This document shows, piece by piece, positions 32,312-32,933 of a stretch of 32,933 nt of DNA. Numbering within the stretch: the first letter of the stretch is position 1; each line of letters opens with the position of its first letter. The translations under genes were made by a program, and so were the position numbers. The DNA is from Caenibius sp964466155 (GTDB taxonomy: Bacteria > Pseudomonadota > Alphaproteobacteria > Sphingomonadales > Sphingomonadaceae): assembly GCA_964466155.1 (NCBI GenBank), contig CAYXMY010000018.1, positions 1-32,933 on the forward strand. Direction: 5' to 3'. Under the pieces are notes generated by a model. The model was not told the DNA's origin, did no database searches, and was given only the letters and a program-made list of their open reading frames with translations.

Positions 32312-32605
32312 TTACGGCAATTCGTTTCTGCGCCCTGCTATGGCGAAGTCCCGGTCCCCGTCAAGCACCCGATAGCATTCGCGTGCTTCGGCAGGCGGGC
32401 CGCGCCGGGTGGGCAGGCTTAGCAATTCGATCACCAGCACCCCGCCACGCAGCGGCAGTGTCAGGATATCGCCCACCGCAGTCGGCTGTCCGGTACGCTC
32501 CACCCGCTTGCCGTTGCGGCGAATATGGCCTTCGTCGACCCACTTCTGGGCAAGGCCGCGGGTCTTGGCGAAGCGCAGGAACCACAGCAGCTTGTCGATC
32601 CGCAC
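32312..32605 (-). CDS. S4-domain RNA-binding protein (Hsp15-like)
   Basis: The 97-aa protein is essentially one S4 domain: RIDKLLWFLRFAKTRGLAQKWVDEGHIRRNGKRVERTGQPTAVGDILTLPL, followed by a short basic tail. The family (E. coli Hsp15) binds stalled 50S subunits carrying a nascent chain. The start is taken as GTG at 32605, just before the S4 domain, with AAGG about 10 nt upstream, placing it 13 bp after the helicase stop. An ATG at 32653 would overlap the helicase by 35 nt. Confidence 0.85.
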   Translation of the reverse strand: MRIDKLLWFLRFAKTRGLAQKWVDEGHIRRNGKRVERTGQPTAVGDILTLPLRGGVLVIELLSLPTRRGPPAEARECYRVLDGDRDFAIAGRRNELP

Positions 32606-32618
32606 CGGCGCTCGAACC

Positions 32619-32933
32619 TTACCGCATGAGATCGGCAAGCGCGGCAAAGGCATTGCCTTCGCGCGGTTTCGGCGGCGCCTGGCGCGGGGTGGCCTGATCC
32701 TTGCGCGGGGCGCGCCATTCCCACTGATCGGGTTCGGGCGGGCCGAACGCGCCTTCCGCCAGGGCGGGCGCGGGAATCTTGCGGAAGCCCGCTTCGCGCA
32801 TCAACCGCACGAAGCTGCCCGGCAGCAGCCCCATCGACGTGGGCAGCGCGGTATCGATGATGAAGCGGCGTTTGCCCGCACCGCGGCTTTCATGCGCGGC
32901 GCGGAACAGCTTTTCGGCCATGTCGACGCGGAT
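32619..32933 (-). CDS. Helicase-related protein, C-terminal fragment (cut by window edge)
   Basis: The frame is open from the window edge to a TAA at 32619 and encodes about 104 residues. The segment (EKLFRAAHESRGAGKRRFIIDTALPTSMGLLPGSFVRLMREAGFRKIPAP, then a Pro/Arg-rich tail ending FAALADLMR) resembles the C-terminus of the sphingomonad helicase-related proteins that precede S4-protein and fdxA genes. The ATPase motifs would lie outside the window, so the helicase call rests on synteny and the tail. It runs into the S4 gene as one operon. Confidence 0.65.
   Translation of the reverse strand: MRVDMAEKLFRAAHESRGAGKRRFIIDTALPTSMGLLPGSFVRLMREAGFRKIPAPALAEGAFGPPEPDQWEWRAPRKDQATPRQAPPKPREGNAFAALADLMR

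Noticed and set aside
1..32933. tRNA, rRNA, CRISPR array, insertion sequence or prophage remnants
   Set aside because: I found no cloverleaf-like sequence, spaced direct repeats, transposase, integrase or terminal inverted repeats; coding is dense and uniform in composition.

Overview
The window is about 33 kb of GC-rich bacterial chromosome with dense, mostly essential housekeeping genes. It carries no mobile element, CRISPR array, rRNA or tRNA that I can see. Gene content and order point to an alphaproteobacterium of the Sphingomonadales (Novosphingobium/Sphingopyxis/Erythrobacter-like). The supporting signs are a PopZ-type DUF2497 protein, DUF1491 and DUF6489 proteins, HemJ instead of HemG/HemY, a CarD/CdnL regulator, and the order ppsR-maf-aroE-coaE-dnaQ / hemE-hemJ-rho ... 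mnmE-mnmG-rsmG-parA-parB. The genus assignment is inference.

The centre of the window is most probably the chromosome replication origin. The 321-bp gap between ppsR (leftward) and hemE (rightward) at 13958-14278 holds several DnaA-box-like 9-mers, six GANTC sites and an AT-rich tract. It sits where Caulobacter Cori sits. Gene orientation switches here: the long block on the left is read leftward, and hemE, hemJ and rho, then the mnmE-parB block, are read rightward. About 7 to 11 kb to the right are three identical 16-bp parS sites (TGTTTCACGTGAAACA) in and around the mnmG-rsmG-parA-parB operon. One is intergenic, one lies inside rsmG and one inside parB. A PopZ homologue (polar ParB anchor) lies about 10 kb to the left. 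The window therefore holds an origin, a centromere and the partition and anchoring proteins.

Layout from left to right: class I fumarase (minus) followed by a duplicated 44-bp palindromic element; a degenerate Pcm-like protein, TolC and PopZ, a thioesterase, a thioredoxin-like [2Fe-2S] ferredoxin (plus); a small two-TM protein (minus); a CBS protein, ErpA and exonuclease III (plus); a SleB-type hydrolase, DUF1491, PaaI thioesterase, PtsN, HPF, DnaQ, CoaE, AroE, Maf and PpsR (all minus); the origin; HemE, HemJ and Rho (plus); an FMN glutamate-synthase-like protein and a dienelactone hydrolase (minus); DUF6489, MnmE, MnmG, RsmG, ParA and ParB (plus); a Pro/Tyr-rich secreted protein (minus); a membrane-anchored sorbosone-dehydrogenase-like protein (plus); a DUF815 ATPase (minus); Sua5/TsaC (plus); then a lipoprotein, OsmC, CarD, FdxA, an S4 protein and the C-terminus of a helicase (all minus).

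I found no wholly new multi-gene system. The points most worth a second look are the origin/parS organisation, a MnmE with an altered G4 motif, a Pcm-like protein that has lost catalytic elements, the duplicated palindromic element at the left edge, and several unexplained inverted repeats.
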